Shown piece after piece: positions 44,879-55,383 of a DNA stretch of 64,000 nucleotides. Under the pieces are notes generated by a model. That model was given only the letters and a program-made list of their open reading frames with translations. It ran no database searches and had not been told where the DNA came from. Position numbers and translations under genes: made by a program. How positions within the stretch are numbered: the stretch's first letter is position 1; the number at the start of each line of letters is the position of its first letter. The DNA comes from F0422 sp003992255 (GTDB lineage: Bacteria; Bacillota; Negativicutes; Veillonellales; Veillonellaceae): NCBI RefSeq assembly GCF_003992255.1, contig NZ_RQVA01000002.1, positions 1-64,000 of the forward strand, given 5' to 3'.

Positions 44879-47800
44879 ATGATGGAAATGAGTACCATTG
44901 CAAAACAACATGAGGAGCAACGCCATTTGGAAGCAAATGGTTTGTATAGTTCCCAATTTGAAAAAGATGCATGCGGCATGGGATTTGTAGTGAATATTAA
45001 AGGTAAAAAGTCCCATGATATTATCGACGATGGCTTGCGTATTCTTGAGCGTTTGGAGCACCGTGGTGGTGCTGGCGCCGATAAGGATACTGGCGATGGA
45101 GCAGGTATCTTAGTGCAAATTCCACATGACTTTTTCCGCCGTGAGTGCGAAGTGTTAGGTATCCATTTACCACCAGCTGGCGATTACGGGGTAGGCATGG
45201 TCTTTGCTCATAAGTACGAAACATTGCGGAATGAGCAAAAGCGGATCTTAGAAGAGGTAGTTCGCGAAGAAGGTCAAATCGTATTGGGCTGGCGTGAAGT
45301 GCCAGTAGACTCTACAGCAGTTGGTCATGAGGCAGCATTGATTCGTCCTTGGATGATCCAAATCCTCATCGGTAAAGGTTCAGAGGTGACAAATCAAGCA
45401 GAGTTTGAACGCAAATTATATATGATTCGTAAAATTGCAGAGAAACGAATCGTCCCATTGAGTAAAGAAATGAGTAGCGATTTCTATATTGCTTCCTTGT
45501 CTTCTAAAACAATCGTTTATAAAGGTATGTTGACACCAGTACAATTACGAAACTTCTATCTTGACTTAAACGATTTAGATTTCACCTCTGCTTTGGCGAT
45601 GGTCCATTCTCGTTTCAGCACGAATACATTCCCAAGCTGGGCACGGGCTCATCCTAACCGTTATTTAGTACATAATGGGGAAATCAACACCATTCGTGGT
45701 AATGTAAACTGGATCAATGCTCGTGAAGGTAAAGCAGAGTCTCCGTTGTTCCCAGATATTAAAAAAGTATTCCCTGTTGTTGACGATACAGGGTCTGACT
45801 CTGCCATGTTTGACAATACCCTTGAATTCTTGCATATGACAGGTCGTAGCTTGCCACATGCAATCATGATGATGATTCCAGAACCATGGGAACGCAATAC
45901 TTTGATGAGCCAAGAAAAACATGACTTCTATGAATTCAATAGTTTCATGATGGAACCATGGGATGGACCGGCTGCAATGGGCTTTACTGATGGGACTGTG
46001 ATCGGCGGTGTGTTAGACAGAAATGGCTTGCGCCCTGCACGCTATTATGTGACAGCTGATGACCGTGTCATCATGGCATCTGAAGTAGGTGTAGTGAACG
46101 AAGCAGATGATATGATTCGTGCAAAAGGCCGATTAGAACCAGGTAAAATGCTCTTAATCGACACAGAAGAAGGTCGCATCATTTCTGATGAGGAAATCAA
46201 GCAACGAGTAGCCACAGAATTACCGTACCATGAGTGGGTGAAAGAACATGTAATCCACTTGTCGGAGATTCAACAAGCTACGGAAGATAGCATCCCAGAG
46301 GTAGGGGACTTGTTCATGCAACAACAAGTGTTCGGCTATACACAAGAAGATTTGGTGCGTATGATTATCCCTATGGCGAAAGATGGCAAAGATCCTGTAG
46401 GATCTATGGGTGCCGATGCACCGTTGGCGATTCTGTCTGACAAACCGCAAATGTTGTACTCTTATTTCAAACAGCTATTTGCACAGGTAACAAATCCGCC
46501 AATTGATGCGATCCGCGAGGAAATGGTCACTTCCACACGAGTGATGCTTGGCAATAGCGGTAACTTGACGGATCCTAATAAAGTGGGCACATACGCAGTA
46601 TCCATGCGAACTCCTATTATGACGAACCAGGAATTGGCAAGTATTAAACAATTGGACTGCCGTCGCATGAAATCTGTGACATTGCCTATCTTGTTTGATC
46701 CAGCCAAAGGTGCAGAAGGTATGAAAGATGCCTTAGATCGTCTGTGTAAAGATGCAGAGGAAGCAGCTCGTACCGACCAAAATGTGTTAATTTTGTCTGA
46801 CCGTGGCGTGGACGAACACCATGCGCCAATCCCTGCGTTATTGGCAGTAGCTGCAGTGCACAATCATTTGATTAACACCGTGTTGCGTACAGAAATGGGA
46901 TTAATTTTAGAATCTGGGGAACCTCGTGAAGTACATCATTTCTGTACACTCTTAGGTTATGGTGTAACGGCCATTAATCCATACGTGGCATTAGCAACGG
47001 TTCGTGAGTTACAAGCGACTAATCGCTTGGGTGACCTTACACCAGAAGAGGCAGAAGCAAATTACATCAAGGCCTCTGTATCTGGCATTATGAAAGTCAT
47101 GTCGAAAATGGGTATTTCCACTGTACGCAGTTACCATGGGGCGCAAATCTTTGAGGCATTGGGATTGAATACGAACTTTATTAGTACCTACTTCCCGAAT
47201 ACACCGACACGCATTGGCGGTATCGGCTTAGGTGGTGTAGCTCATGAAACCTTAGAGCGATTCCAACGAGCTTTCAAAGAGGATGTGAAAGTCCTTGAAC
47301 CAGGCGGTTGGTACGGTCCTATGAAAGATGGGGAAGAGCATTTATTCAATCCAGATACGATTAAGTTGTTGCAAACATCCTTAATCGAAGGGGATTACAA
47401 TACATACAAAGAATATTCCAAAATGATTCGTAATGACTATCACGTGACCTTGCGTAGCTTGATGGAATTGAATTTCCCTGTAGGTGGCGGTATTCCTGTA
47501 GAAGAAGTGGAACCAGTGGAAGACATTGTGAAACGATTTAAAGCTGGTGCTATGAGTTATGGTGCCATCAGTAAAGAGGCGCACGAGGCCATTGCTATCG
47601 CTATGAACCGCTTAGGATCTACATCGAACTCTGGGGAAGGCGGAGAGGATACAAGTCGCTTTGTTCTCGATGCCAATGGAGATAATCGCAACAGCGAAGT
47701 AAAACAAATCGCCTCTGGCCGTTTTGGGGTAACTACAAATTATTTGGTGCACGCAAAAGAATTGCAAATCAAATGTGCCCAAGGGGCAAAACCAGGTGAG

Positions 47801-49465
47801 GGTGGTCAATTACCAGGTAAAAAGGTATATCCAGACATTGCGAAAGCTCGTCACTCCACACCAGGGGTAGAGCTGGTATCTCCGCCACCACATCATGATA
47901 TTTACTCCATCGAAGATTTGGCAGAGTTAATTTATGACTTAAAATGCGTTAACCCAAGCGCAGCCATATCCGTGAAATTGACTTCAGAAGCTGGGGTAGG
48001 TACCATTGCCGCTGGGGTAGCAAAAGCGAAAGCAGATAGCATCCTTATCTCCGGCTATGATGGTGGTACTGGCGCAGCCGGTCGTACGTCTGTGAAACAT
48101 GCGGGCGTGCCATGGGAATTGGGACTTTCAGAGACGCATCAAACCTTGATGTTGAATCGTTTGCGTGACCGTGTGCAATTAGAAGTAGATAGTAAGCTCA
48201 TGACTGGCTATGATGTGGCTATCGCAGCCTTGTTAGGGGCAGAATTGTTCGGATTTGGTACCTTGCCATTAGTAGCAGTAGGTTGTCGTATGGCACGGGT
48301 TTGCCATATGAATACATGCCCGTACGGCGTGGCGACACAAGATGAAAAATTGCGTGCTAAATTCACAGGTAAACCAGAATATGTGGAAAACTTGATGAAG
48401 TTCATTGCTCAAGAATTACGTGAAATTATGGCGCGTTTAGGTATCCGTAGCGTTCGTGAGTTAGTAGGCCGTATCGATTTGGTACGCCAACGCTCTCAAG
48501 ACGATAATTTCAAATTGTCTCGTGTGGACTTAAAACGAATCTTGTTCAAACCATACACAGATGCCTCTGTAGGTCATATGCATAGCATCGACCAAGACCA
48601 TGAGTTGGAACGCACTTTGGATATGAAAAAATTGCTTCGCATGTGTCGTCCTGCTTTGGATGATCAAAAACCAATTCGTGCTAAACTGGCTATCAGCAAT
48701 GTGAATCGTGTAGTAGGTACCTTGGTTGGTGGCGAAGTGGTTCGTCGCTACGGCGAAGCAGGCTTGCCAGAGAATACTATCAAATTGAACTTCGTTGGTT
48801 CTGCAGGTCAAAGTTTCGGCGCTTTTATACCGAATGGTATGACATTAGAACTCGAAGGGGATGCCAACGATTACCTTGGTAAAGGCTTGTCCGGTGGTAC
48901 TATTATTGCGTACCCACCAAAAGCAGCTACCTATGAGGCTCATGAAAATATCTTAATCGGTAACGTGGCATTTTATGGGGCTACCTCCGGTGCTGCTTAT
49001 ATCAACGGCGTCGCTGGGGAACGGTTTTGCGTTCGTAATAGCGGTATTACCGCCGTTGTAGAAGGCGTGGGCGACCATGGTTGCGAATACATGACTGGCG
49101 GCGAGGTCCTTGTCCTTGGTCGTGTGGGCCGTAACTTTGGGGCTGGCATGTCCGGTGGCTATGCCTATGTGCTTGATTTAGATGGACGCTATTGCAACAC
49201 AGGACTTGTGGAACTTCGCAAACCTAGTGAAAGTGACCTAGCACGGATCCATGAGTTAGTACAACAACATGTATTGCATACGAACTCTAAACAAGGTCGT
49301 CATATGCTAGAAAACTGGGTATTGTACAAAGATCGCTTTACAAAAATTGTGCCAACAGCTTACGAAGAAATGCAACAAAGTATCGCTCAATTCCAAGGTG
49401 AAGGCATGGCACTAGAAGAAGCACAATTGGCAGCATTCAAAGCGAAATACATGAGTGGCAAATAA
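44879..49465 (+). CDS. gltB: Glutamate synthase large subunit
   Basis: A 1528-residue full-length GltB. After a 31-residue propeptide, Cys32 in KDACGMGF is the N-terminal nucleophile of the class II glutaminase domain. The central domain, the FMN-binding synthase domain (GGEDTSRF, SGYDGGTGAAGRTS), the [3Fe-4S] cluster cysteines (CRMARVCHMNTC) and the C-terminal beta-helix with GxG repeats follow in order. It makes two glutamates from glutamine and 2-oxoglutarate. AGGAGG precedes the start. The electron-input subunit GltD is not adjacent. Confidence 0.96.
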   Translation: MMEMSTIAKQHEEQRHLEANGLYSSQFEKDACGMGFVVNIKGKKSHDIIDDGLRILERLEHRGGAGADKDTGDGAGILVQIPHDFFRRECEVLGIHLPPAGDYGVGMVFAHKYETLRNEQKRILEEVVREEGQIVLGWREVPVDSTAVGHEAALIRPWMIQILIGKGSEVTNQAEFERKLYMIRKIAEKRIVPLSKEMSSDFYIASLSSKTIVYKGMLTPVQLRNFYLDLNDLDFTSALAMVHSRFSTNTFPSWARAHPNRYLVHNGEINTIRGNVNWINAREGKAESPLFPDIKKVFPVVDDTGSDSAMFDNTLEFLHMTGRSLPHAIMMMIPEPWERNTLMSQEKHDFYEFNSFMMEPWDGPAAMGFTDGTVIGGVLDRNGLRPARYYVTADDRVIMASEVGVVNEADDMIRAKGRLEPGKMLLIDTEEGRIISDEEIKQRVATELPYHEWVKEHVIHLSEIQQATEDSIPEVGDLFMQQQVFGYTQEDLVRMIIPMAKDGKDPVGSMGADAPLAILSDKPQMLYSYFKQLFAQVTNPPIDAIREEMVTSTRVMLGNSGNLTDPNKVGTYAVSMRTPIMTNQELASIKQLDCRRMKSVTLPILFDPAKGAEGMKDALDRLCKDAEEAARTDQNVLILSDRGVDEHHAPIPALLAVAAVHNHLINTVLRTEMGLILESGEPREVHHFCTLLGYGVTAINPYVALATVRELQATNRLGDLTPEEAEANYIKASVSGIMKVMSKMGISTVRSYHGAQIFEALGLNTNFISTYFPNTPTRIGGIGLGGVAHETLERFQRAFKEDVKVLEPGGWYGPMKDGEEHLFNPDTIKLLQTSLIEGDYNTYKEYSKMIRNDYHVTLRSLMELNFPVGGGIPVEEVEPVEDIVKRFKAGAMSYGAISKEAHEAIAIAMNRLGSTSNSGEGGEDTSRFVLDANGDNRNSEVKQIASGRFGVTTNYLVHAKELQIKCAQGAKPGEGGQLPGKKVYPDIAKARHSTPGVELVSPPPHHDIYSIEDLAELIYDLKCVNPSAAISVKLTSEAGVGTIAAGVAKAKADSILISGYDGGTGAAGRTSVKHAGVPWELGLSETHQTLMLNRLRDRVQLEVDSKLMTGYDVAIAALLGAELFGFGTLPLVAVGCRMARVCHMNTCPYGVATQDEKLRAKFTGKPEYVENLMKFIAQELREIMARLGIRSVRELVGRIDLVRQRSQDDNFKLSRVDLKRILFKPYTDASVGHMHSIDQDHELERTLDMKKLLRMCRPALDDQKPIRAKLAISNVNRVVGTLVGGEVVRRYGEAGLPENTIKLNFVGSAGQSFGAFIPNGMTLELEGDANDYLGKGLSGGTIIAYPPKAATYEAHENILIGNVAFYGATSGAAYINGVAGERFCVRNSGITAVVEGVGDHGCEYMTGGEVLVLGRVGRNFGAGMSGGYAYVLDLDGRYCNTGLVELRKPSESDLARIHELVQQHVLHTNSKQGRHMLENWVLYKDRFTKIVPTAYEEMQQSIAQFQGEGMALEEAQLAAFKAKYMSGK

Positions 49466-49512
49466 GCTGCGTCATAGATAGATATTAGCTATGTCTAGTT
49501 GAATAAGAATAT

Positions 49513-49555
49513 AAAAGAGGAATGGAACTGATGATGTAGCGCCATTCCTCTTTTG
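49513..49555 (+). terminator. Terminator of gltB
   Basis: A perfect 13-bp stem (49513-49525 with 49542-49554) ending in TTTT, 48 bp after the stop. Confidence 0.88.
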
Positions 49556-49960
49556 GTGTGGAGTTCATAGGTATATAGTTGTAATAGAATCAGCAAAAAT
49601 CACCTTTACAAATAGTAATTATTGATATATACACTCAATATGGCGTGGATATCGATACCTATATAAAATTTATATTACATGTATAAATGCTGATATAACA
49701 CAGAAAAAATGATTGGCATATATGATAAAGATGAATAAAAGATGAAGAAATTATTGACTTTCATTTTCAATATTGATATAGTTAATATGAAAATATTGCA
49801 AAGGGTTACAATAGACAAGTAAAAGTGTGTGTAGGTAATAAATTGGTTTCTTTCACTTGTAATAGTAGTCAAACCTTGCGAGGCATCATAATGTAGTATA
49901 CGGATATGTGTGTGTCTGTATGTGAGTAAACTTATTTTTGAAAGACTATGAGGTGTTAGG
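49556..49960. other. Upstream region of the TonB receptor gene
   Basis: AT-rich and gene-free apart from the promoter/operator at 49754-49793. About 170 bp of transcribed leader would precede the start codon. Confidence 0.5.
49754..49793 (+). promoter_or_regulatory. Promoter with overlapping palindrome, TonB receptor gene
   Basis: TTGACT (49754-49759), 17-bp spacer, TATAGT (49777-49782). The inverted repeat TTTTCAATATT (49764-49774) / AATATGAAAA (49784-49793) spans the -10, which suggests repression. It is not a good Fur box, and the regulator is unknown. Confidence 0.6.
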
Positions 49961-52900
49961 ATGTATCAAAGAAAGACAGGTAAGCACCTACTATTATACG
50001 GTGCTATTATGACGTGGATGGGTTTGTTCCATGGTGTAGCCGCAGAAAATGCCGTATATGTAGAAGCGGATCGATTGAAAGCGGCGGAACAATATGAGAC
50101 GCAGCATACGACGATCATTACGCAAAAAGATATTGAAGCAAAACAGGCTAAAAATGTAGAAGATGTAGTGTTCCATGAAACGGGTGTATCTCGTACCGTA
50201 GATGCGATGGGTCGTGTAGGAGTATCCATTCGGGGTGCAGACCCACGCCATACATTGATCTTAATTGATGGACAACCCGCTATTGGTGAGTTTGCTAAAT
50301 ATGCAGGGCAAGGTGATGAGTTGATGCGCCTGGGGGCAGAAAATTTAGATCACATTGAGGTGGTCCAAGGGGCAGCCTCTGCGAAATACGGTTCGGGTGC
50401 TATTGGTGGCGTCATCAATGTAGTAACGAAGAAACCGACAAAGAAGAGCGGATTTCAATTTAATGTAGAATCTTTGCGCACAAAAGGTGACAACGGGTCT
50501 ATGCCATACTCTAACTTCTTTATGCGTGCCGACACAGGTAAAATTGGCAATATCAATATGGCTATTTATGGTAGCAAACGTGATGTGATGCCTGTGTATG
50601 CAGTGAACCCAAGAAAGCGTGTGGAATTAGCGCATGACGATATGACTGTCTTTGCAAAGAACTCTTTGCGTTACTTTGGAGAACAATCTAATATTGGTAT
50701 GAGTGCCCATTGGCAAGCGAATAAAAACCATGGGGTAGACATTCGTGTGGACCAACATAAAGAAGAATTGCATCGTTTTAATAAAGGGTCTAACTCTTTA
50801 ATGGCCCCAGAAGTGCAATTTAAACGGAGTATCAAACGGAACCAATATAGTATCGGTTGGCATGCGAAAAATCAAGAAAAAATCAATTGGGACGTAGAAG
50901 TGAACTACGCGAAATTGAAAGAAAATGATGTGACTTTAACGAATACAGTAGGTCATGTACCCTTCTTTGGTGCCAATGAATTGAATCAAGTGGATACTAT
51001 TGATCATTCCCAATTTAATGTGCATTCGGACTTTCATATTGCTGTCAATGACAAGCATTTCGTCAATACTGGATTTGGTATTAAAAAAGAAAAAGGTAGC
51101 GGTAGTCGTTTAAAAAGTGCGCCTAAAACGACAAAACAGTTCATCAACCCATGGGATTATGATAAACATCTGAAAGAAGATCCAATCACGCATGAAGTAG
51201 CATCTCGTGTGGAAGATTATCCGATTGAAAAGGATGCAGATGGCACGCCATATTGGAACCGTTTGAAAGAGTGGTATGGCTATGAAAAAGGTGTACAAGG
51301 TAAGGATTATTTACCTTCCTTTACGTATGAAGAATTTTTCAGCCAAGAACATGCCTTTGATTTGGTGGACAATGTACCAAAAGAAATCGAAGGCTCTCAC
51401 ATGAATAGTAATAACCGCATTTCCTATTTCTTGGAGCATACTACGTCCGAAACGAGAGATCGTTTTAATGAGTTAGTAAACAAATTGTATGAGCAAAATC
51501 CTGAGATTAAAGCTGCCAATGCAAGTGAATCTCGTGTGAGACAAAGTGCCATCGTATATTATTACTATACAGGTAAACCGATGGTCATCAATGGTAAATC
51601 ATACGATGTGAAGTTGAACGATGTACAATTCAAAAAGGGCGATGCCTTACACAACCGTGTGACGGTAGGCGAAGCGGAGATTCAAAAAGAATATGTGTAC
51701 GTGCAAGATGATTGGCAACTTAACAAGAATACAACGATAACGCCAATCGTACGTCTTGACCATAGCAATTTATTTGGCAGTAATTTGACTTTCAATGTAG
51801 GTATGCTACATAACTTACATGGGGATGTACATACTCGTTTGAAAGCGAATATTGGCACGAGTTATAATGAGCCAGGTATGGGCGAACTATATTACAACTG
51901 GGAAATGTATTCTGGTAACCCATTGAGTGGTGGCCTTGGTGGCGGTACGGCTCGAATGGGGTGGTACTGGGTTGGCAATCCTGACTTAAAACCTGAAAAA
52001 TCCATCAATGTGGATATAGGTTGGGAACATGAAAATAAAACGACATCCTACCGTGCTAGTGCCTTCCACAATCGCATTCGTGATTACCATTCCATTTACT
52101 TCACAGGTCATTTATTAGACTTCTATCCAGAATATAATGAACGGACGCATTTGGGGTCTGAAAAATATCAACATTCTCCAGATATGATCTATAGCTTTAA
52201 AAACATTGGAAAAGTATCCATTACAGGGTTAGAGGCAGAAGTTAAACATAACTTTAATAAAAAATGGTCTGGTAAATTAGGATATACCTTCTTGCATACC
52301 GAAAACCAATCGGATCCAACCTTGCCGAAACAATTGTTGGATAAACCACAGCACAAAATTGATGTAGGCATCAACTATGATGATAAAGATTCTGGTTTGC
52401 ATGCATCCTTATATGGCAATCTGTATATGAACATGTTGGATAGTCGTTCCCTAGCAGGCAATGGTAACTTCATCGATTCCTATGGCCCAGCAGAGAATGA
52501 AAATCCTAATATTTCACATATTGATACATACTTTAAAGAAGGTAAAAAACAAGAGTATCAATCCAAAACATATAGTGTATGGAATTTCATTGTTCAAAAA
52601 TCTTGGGGCAATGATATGAAAGCCTACATTGGTGTAGACAACTTGTTTAATTACCGTGATGATGACCGAGCTATGCAAGGTCGTGTATATCGCGTTGGCA
52701 TTAACTTTAAAATTGGCAGTGATGGACATGTTCACAAAGTATTACAAGATCAGTCCGGTAAAGAAGTGGCAAATATTGATTTAGGTCCAGTAGACTTTGC
52801 TAAGTTTATCACGACACCATTTGGTGAGATTAGTAGCTCTGATTTGCGCTTTGCTGGGGACTACAAATGGCGTACGCACTATATGGAAGGTCAAAACCGT

Positions 52901-55114
52901 CCTGATGTAAGCACTACGTTAACATCTGCTATTGGTTCTGCTATGAAAAATATGCAAGATCCATCTGAAAACGGTTGGGAACAAAAAGTACAAGTCGGCG
53001 TAGAAGGTCGTATTAATGATAAAACGGCGGTGAAAGTTATCACTAGCGCCAGCGGTCATGCAGGCCATGCTACAGAAGATACGGTGGATACGAATCGAAG
53101 CTTACGTAAAGTGAAATTAGAAGAAGCGAATATCACAAGAAAAGAAAAATCTTGGGATTTCTCTGTAGGACGTTTACCAGAAAAATTAGGGGAAACTGGT
53201 TATTGGTTCAACCAAACTTTTGATGGGGTTCGTGCTGTTTGGACGAAAGATAATACGCAAGTTCGTGTCGGCTATGGTGATTTCTCTAGAAATACAGGCA
53301 TCACAGATTCAGCGTATACGCAAATGTCCTATAAAACTATGGAACGTCCATTGACAGTGAATGAGTTCTTGAATAGTGTAGAAGGGTTGAAACTAACAAA
53401 ACCATTTAAGCCAATGAACATAGCGGTTCGTGAAAAAGTGGGCGATGTAGCAGGCCAATATGAAACGATTCGTAAGTACTACAACTGGGCGAAACAAGCG
53501 TATCCAAACTACTTGAAGTCTGAGGAAACAAAATACTATATCAGCATTCCAAAAGCTGTGTATGGCTATACAAAAACCTATGATCCAGCTACTGGAAAAG
53601 TACCTGAAAAAGTAGGTGAAGCAGGGGTTAAATATCTGACAGAAACTGGTACGTATCCATTCTATAGTACAGATACGGATAAATATGCTACAGCGTCACA
53701 AACATTCCCTAGAACCATGTCGGCGGATTTATACCCATCATTGAATAAAGATATTTTAGGATATAGTTATGACGATGATGCACCGATCCAAGGTGATGGC
53801 AGTGAATTTGTGAAAAAATTCTTGGCAGAGCATGGAGCTACTTTAATCGAGCGGTATAATAAAAATATCAAAGAAGCTATCAAAAGTGCAGAAGATAGTG
53901 CCAAAGAAGAATATGGCTATGCAGTGGATGATTTAAAATCTCATACAGCTTCTCGAGATGAAAAACAAAACGACTTAGATACAGTAAATAAAAAATTGGC
54001 TGACTTTGTAGCAGCTCATCCAACAGGCCTAGGTACATTAGAAAGTTATCGAGGTAAAGAAAGTGCGAATGGCACTTTCACGGATGCAGAAAAAGAACAT
54101 TTTGAGTTACTGAAAAAACAGGATTTATCATCTTGGCTTGTAGATTATTACAACGATAAAATTAAAGATGATACGGAGAATATCAACCGTCCTCCATTTA
54201 CGGCTACCGATATCGTAGGTGGCACTGTGGATGAAAAAGTGTTACGGGCAACTTTAGAAAAAGAAAATACATTGCCTGCCGACGGGGTGGACAATAAAGG
54301 GCTAGTAGCACCAGTAGCAGCCTATGCGAACAAAATCACTTCAGATTTACGATTCACTGAAAAAGGTAGTCTATTCCCTCGTGTACCATTAGGCGAAGCG
54401 ACAGGCGTTCATGTATTACAACAAGGCTATGTTCTTGATCGCGCAGAAGTGCCAAGCATTAAACGAGCTTTCTTTGTGGAAGTAAAACAACAAGTGAAAC
54501 CTAATTTAGGCGTATCTGCATGGTACTTACATTCTCAAGGTAATCGTGATGTAGTCTTTGAAACGGCAAAAGAAACAGCTGGCGTAAAAGGCAATGAAAC
54601 TCATCGTTACAATCAAGTAGCTAATGTGGTAGCATTAGGGGCAAGATATAACTTAGGTAATAGAGCCTTGTTCTCCTTCGACTATGGTAAAAACTTGTCC
54701 AATTTAGGTAAACATTTGAATGGTCAAACAGCATATGATTACAATACGTCTACGAATACCTTTGCTGTCTTGGGTCATAAAATGGGTAGCACTCCTACTT
54801 TCTGGGTAATGCGTGCACAAGTAGGTATGGCAGATATAGCGAGACCGCAAACTTGGTCTATGTATGCGGACTATAAACACTTTGAACATGGCTCCTTCTT
54901 TGGTGGCAATGGTACGAATGGTTTAACTGATCGTTACTTAGATGGTATTGAAAGCTTCACATTAGGTGGTTCCTATGTACCAGCGAAAAACTGGTTAGTA
55001 GAAGCAAGTTATACATTTGGTGCTAAAGGTATCGGACAACGAGATACATTATTTGGACCAGAACGTTTTAAATTAGGTAACTACTCCACAGTACAGATGA
55101 CTTACAAATTCTAA
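49961..55114 (+). CDS. TonB-dependent receptor fused to a second barrel-like domain
   Basis: A 1717-residue outer-membrane protein, about twice the usual receptor length. Residues 1-28 are a signal peptide (cut near GVAA/EN). The plug domain spans about 60-165 (VSIRGADPRHTLILIDGQPA; then VVQGAASAKYGSGAIGGVINV). A receptor barrel runs to about 917, ending GRVYRVGINFKIG, a normal receptor end. From about 960 a further region of alternating strands runs to the very C terminus, which ends in Phe (MTYKF), the outer-membrane insertion signal. Within it, about 1300-1357 is Lys/Asp/Glu-rich and probably coiled coil. The cargo is unknown. GAGGTG precedes the ATG. Confidence 0.85.
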   Translation: MYQRKTGKHLLLYGAIMTWMGLFHGVAAENAVYVEADRLKAAEQYETQHTTIITQKDIEAKQAKNVEDVVFHETGVSRTVDAMGRVGVSIRGADPRHTLILIDGQPAIGEFAKYAGQGDELMRLGAENLDHIEVVQGAASAKYGSGAIGGVINVVTKKPTKKSGFQFNVESLRTKGDNGSMPYSNFFMRADTGKIGNINMAIYGSKRDVMPVYAVNPRKRVELAHDDMTVFAKNSLRYFGEQSNIGMSAHWQANKNHGVDIRVDQHKEELHRFNKGSNSLMAPEVQFKRSIKRNQYSIGWHAKNQEKINWDVEVNYAKLKENDVTLTNTVGHVPFFGANELNQVDTIDHSQFNVHSDFHIAVNDKHFVNTGFGIKKEKGSGSRLKSAPKTTKQFINPWDYDKHLKEDPITHEVASRVEDYPIEKDADGTPYWNRLKEWYGYEKGVQGKDYLPSFTYEEFFSQEHAFDLVDNVPKEIEGSHMNSNNRISYFLEHTTSETRDRFNELVNKLYEQNPEIKAANASESRVRQSAIVYYYYTGKPMVINGKSYDVKLNDVQFKKGDALHNRVTVGEAEIQKEYVYVQDDWQLNKNTTITPIVRLDHSNLFGSNLTFNVGMLHNLHGDVHTRLKANIGTSYNEPGMGELYYNWEMYSGNPLSGGLGGGTARMGWYWVGNPDLKPEKSINVDIGWEHENKTTSYRASAFHNRIRDYHSIYFTGHLLDFYPEYNERTHLGSEKYQHSPDMIYSFKNIGKVSITGLEAEVKHNFNKKWSGKLGYTFLHTENQSDPTLPKQLLDKPQHKIDVGINYDDKDSGLHASLYGNLYMNMLDSRSLAGNGNFIDSYGPAENENPNISHIDTYFKEGKKQEYQSKTYSVWNFIVQKSWGNDMKAYIGVDNLFNYRDDDRAMQGRVYRVGINFKIGSDGHVHKVLQDQSGKEVANIDLGPVDFAKFITTPFGEISSSDLRFAGDYKWRTHYMEGQNRPDVSTTLTSAIGSAMKNMQDPSENGWEQKVQVGVEGRINDKTAVKVITSASGHAGHATEDTVDTNRSLRKVKLEEANITRKEKSWDFSVGRLPEKLGETGYWFNQTFDGVRAVWTKDNTQVRVGYGDFSRNTGITDSAYTQMSYKTMERPLTVNEFLNSVEGLKLTKPFKPMNIAVREKVGDVAGQYETIRKYYNWAKQAYPNYLKSEETKYYISIPKAVYGYTKTYDPATGKVPEKVGEAGVKYLTETGTYPFYSTDTDKYATASQTFPRTMSADLYPSLNKDILGYSYDDDAPIQGDGSEFVKKFLAEHGATLIERYNKNIKEAIKSAEDSAKEEYGYAVDDLKSHTASRDEKQNDLDTVNKKLADFVAAHPTGLGTLESYRGKESANGTFTDAEKEHFELLKKQDLSSWLVDYYNDKIKDDTENINRPPFTATDIVGGTVDEKVLRATLEKENTLPADGVDNKGLVAPVAAYANKITSDLRFTEKGSLFPRVPLGEATGVHVLQQGYVLDRAEVPSIKRAFFVEVKQQVKPNLGVSAWYLHSQGNRDVVFETAKETAGVKGNETHRYNQVANVVALGARYNLGNRALFSFDYGKNLSNLGKHLNGQTAYDYNTSTNTFAVLGHKMGSTPTFWVMRAQVGMADIARPQTWSMYADYKHFEHGSFFGGNGTNGLTDRYLDGIESFTLGGSYVPAKNWLVEASYTFGAKGIGQRDTLFGPERFKLGNYSTVQMTYKF

Positions 55115-55260
55115 TAGATGCTATTGGATAGCGTGTAATTTCTTACAAGAAGTGTATTTACTTACTAGTCATTAAATAGCATAGAGGACCGTTGATGATA
55201 TGGTGTTAGCATTCCTCTATGTCTATAAAGGGACTACAACAAAATAGTTCATACATAAAA

Positions 55261-55304
55261 AGAGGGAAGTTGATTAAATAGTATCAACTTTCCTCTATTT
55301 TTTT
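55261..55304 (+). terminator. Terminator of the TonB receptor gene
   Basis: A 14-bp stem (55261-55274 with 55283-55296, one G-T) with A run left and eight T right. Confidence 0.88.
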
Positions 55305-55333
55305 GTGTTTGTATATTTGCATCTTTTATAAAC

Positions 55334-55357
55334 AAAAAGGTCCCGAAGGACCCTTTT
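55334..55357 (-). terminator. Terminator of the ispE-gntR operon
   Basis: AAAAAGGTCC (55334-55343) and GGACCCTTTT (55348-55357) with a CGAA loop; the T run is on the minus strand, 27 bp past the GntR stop. Confidence 0.8.
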
Positions 55358-55383
55358 CAGTATTTGATGTTCTGTGACCCAAG

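Noticed and set aside
52700..52900. Missing stop codon joining two separate genes
   Set aside because: No ribosome site or start codon context appears near the domain junction and no signal peptide follows it, so a genuine fusion is more likely than two genes; a sequencing error cannot be fully excluded.
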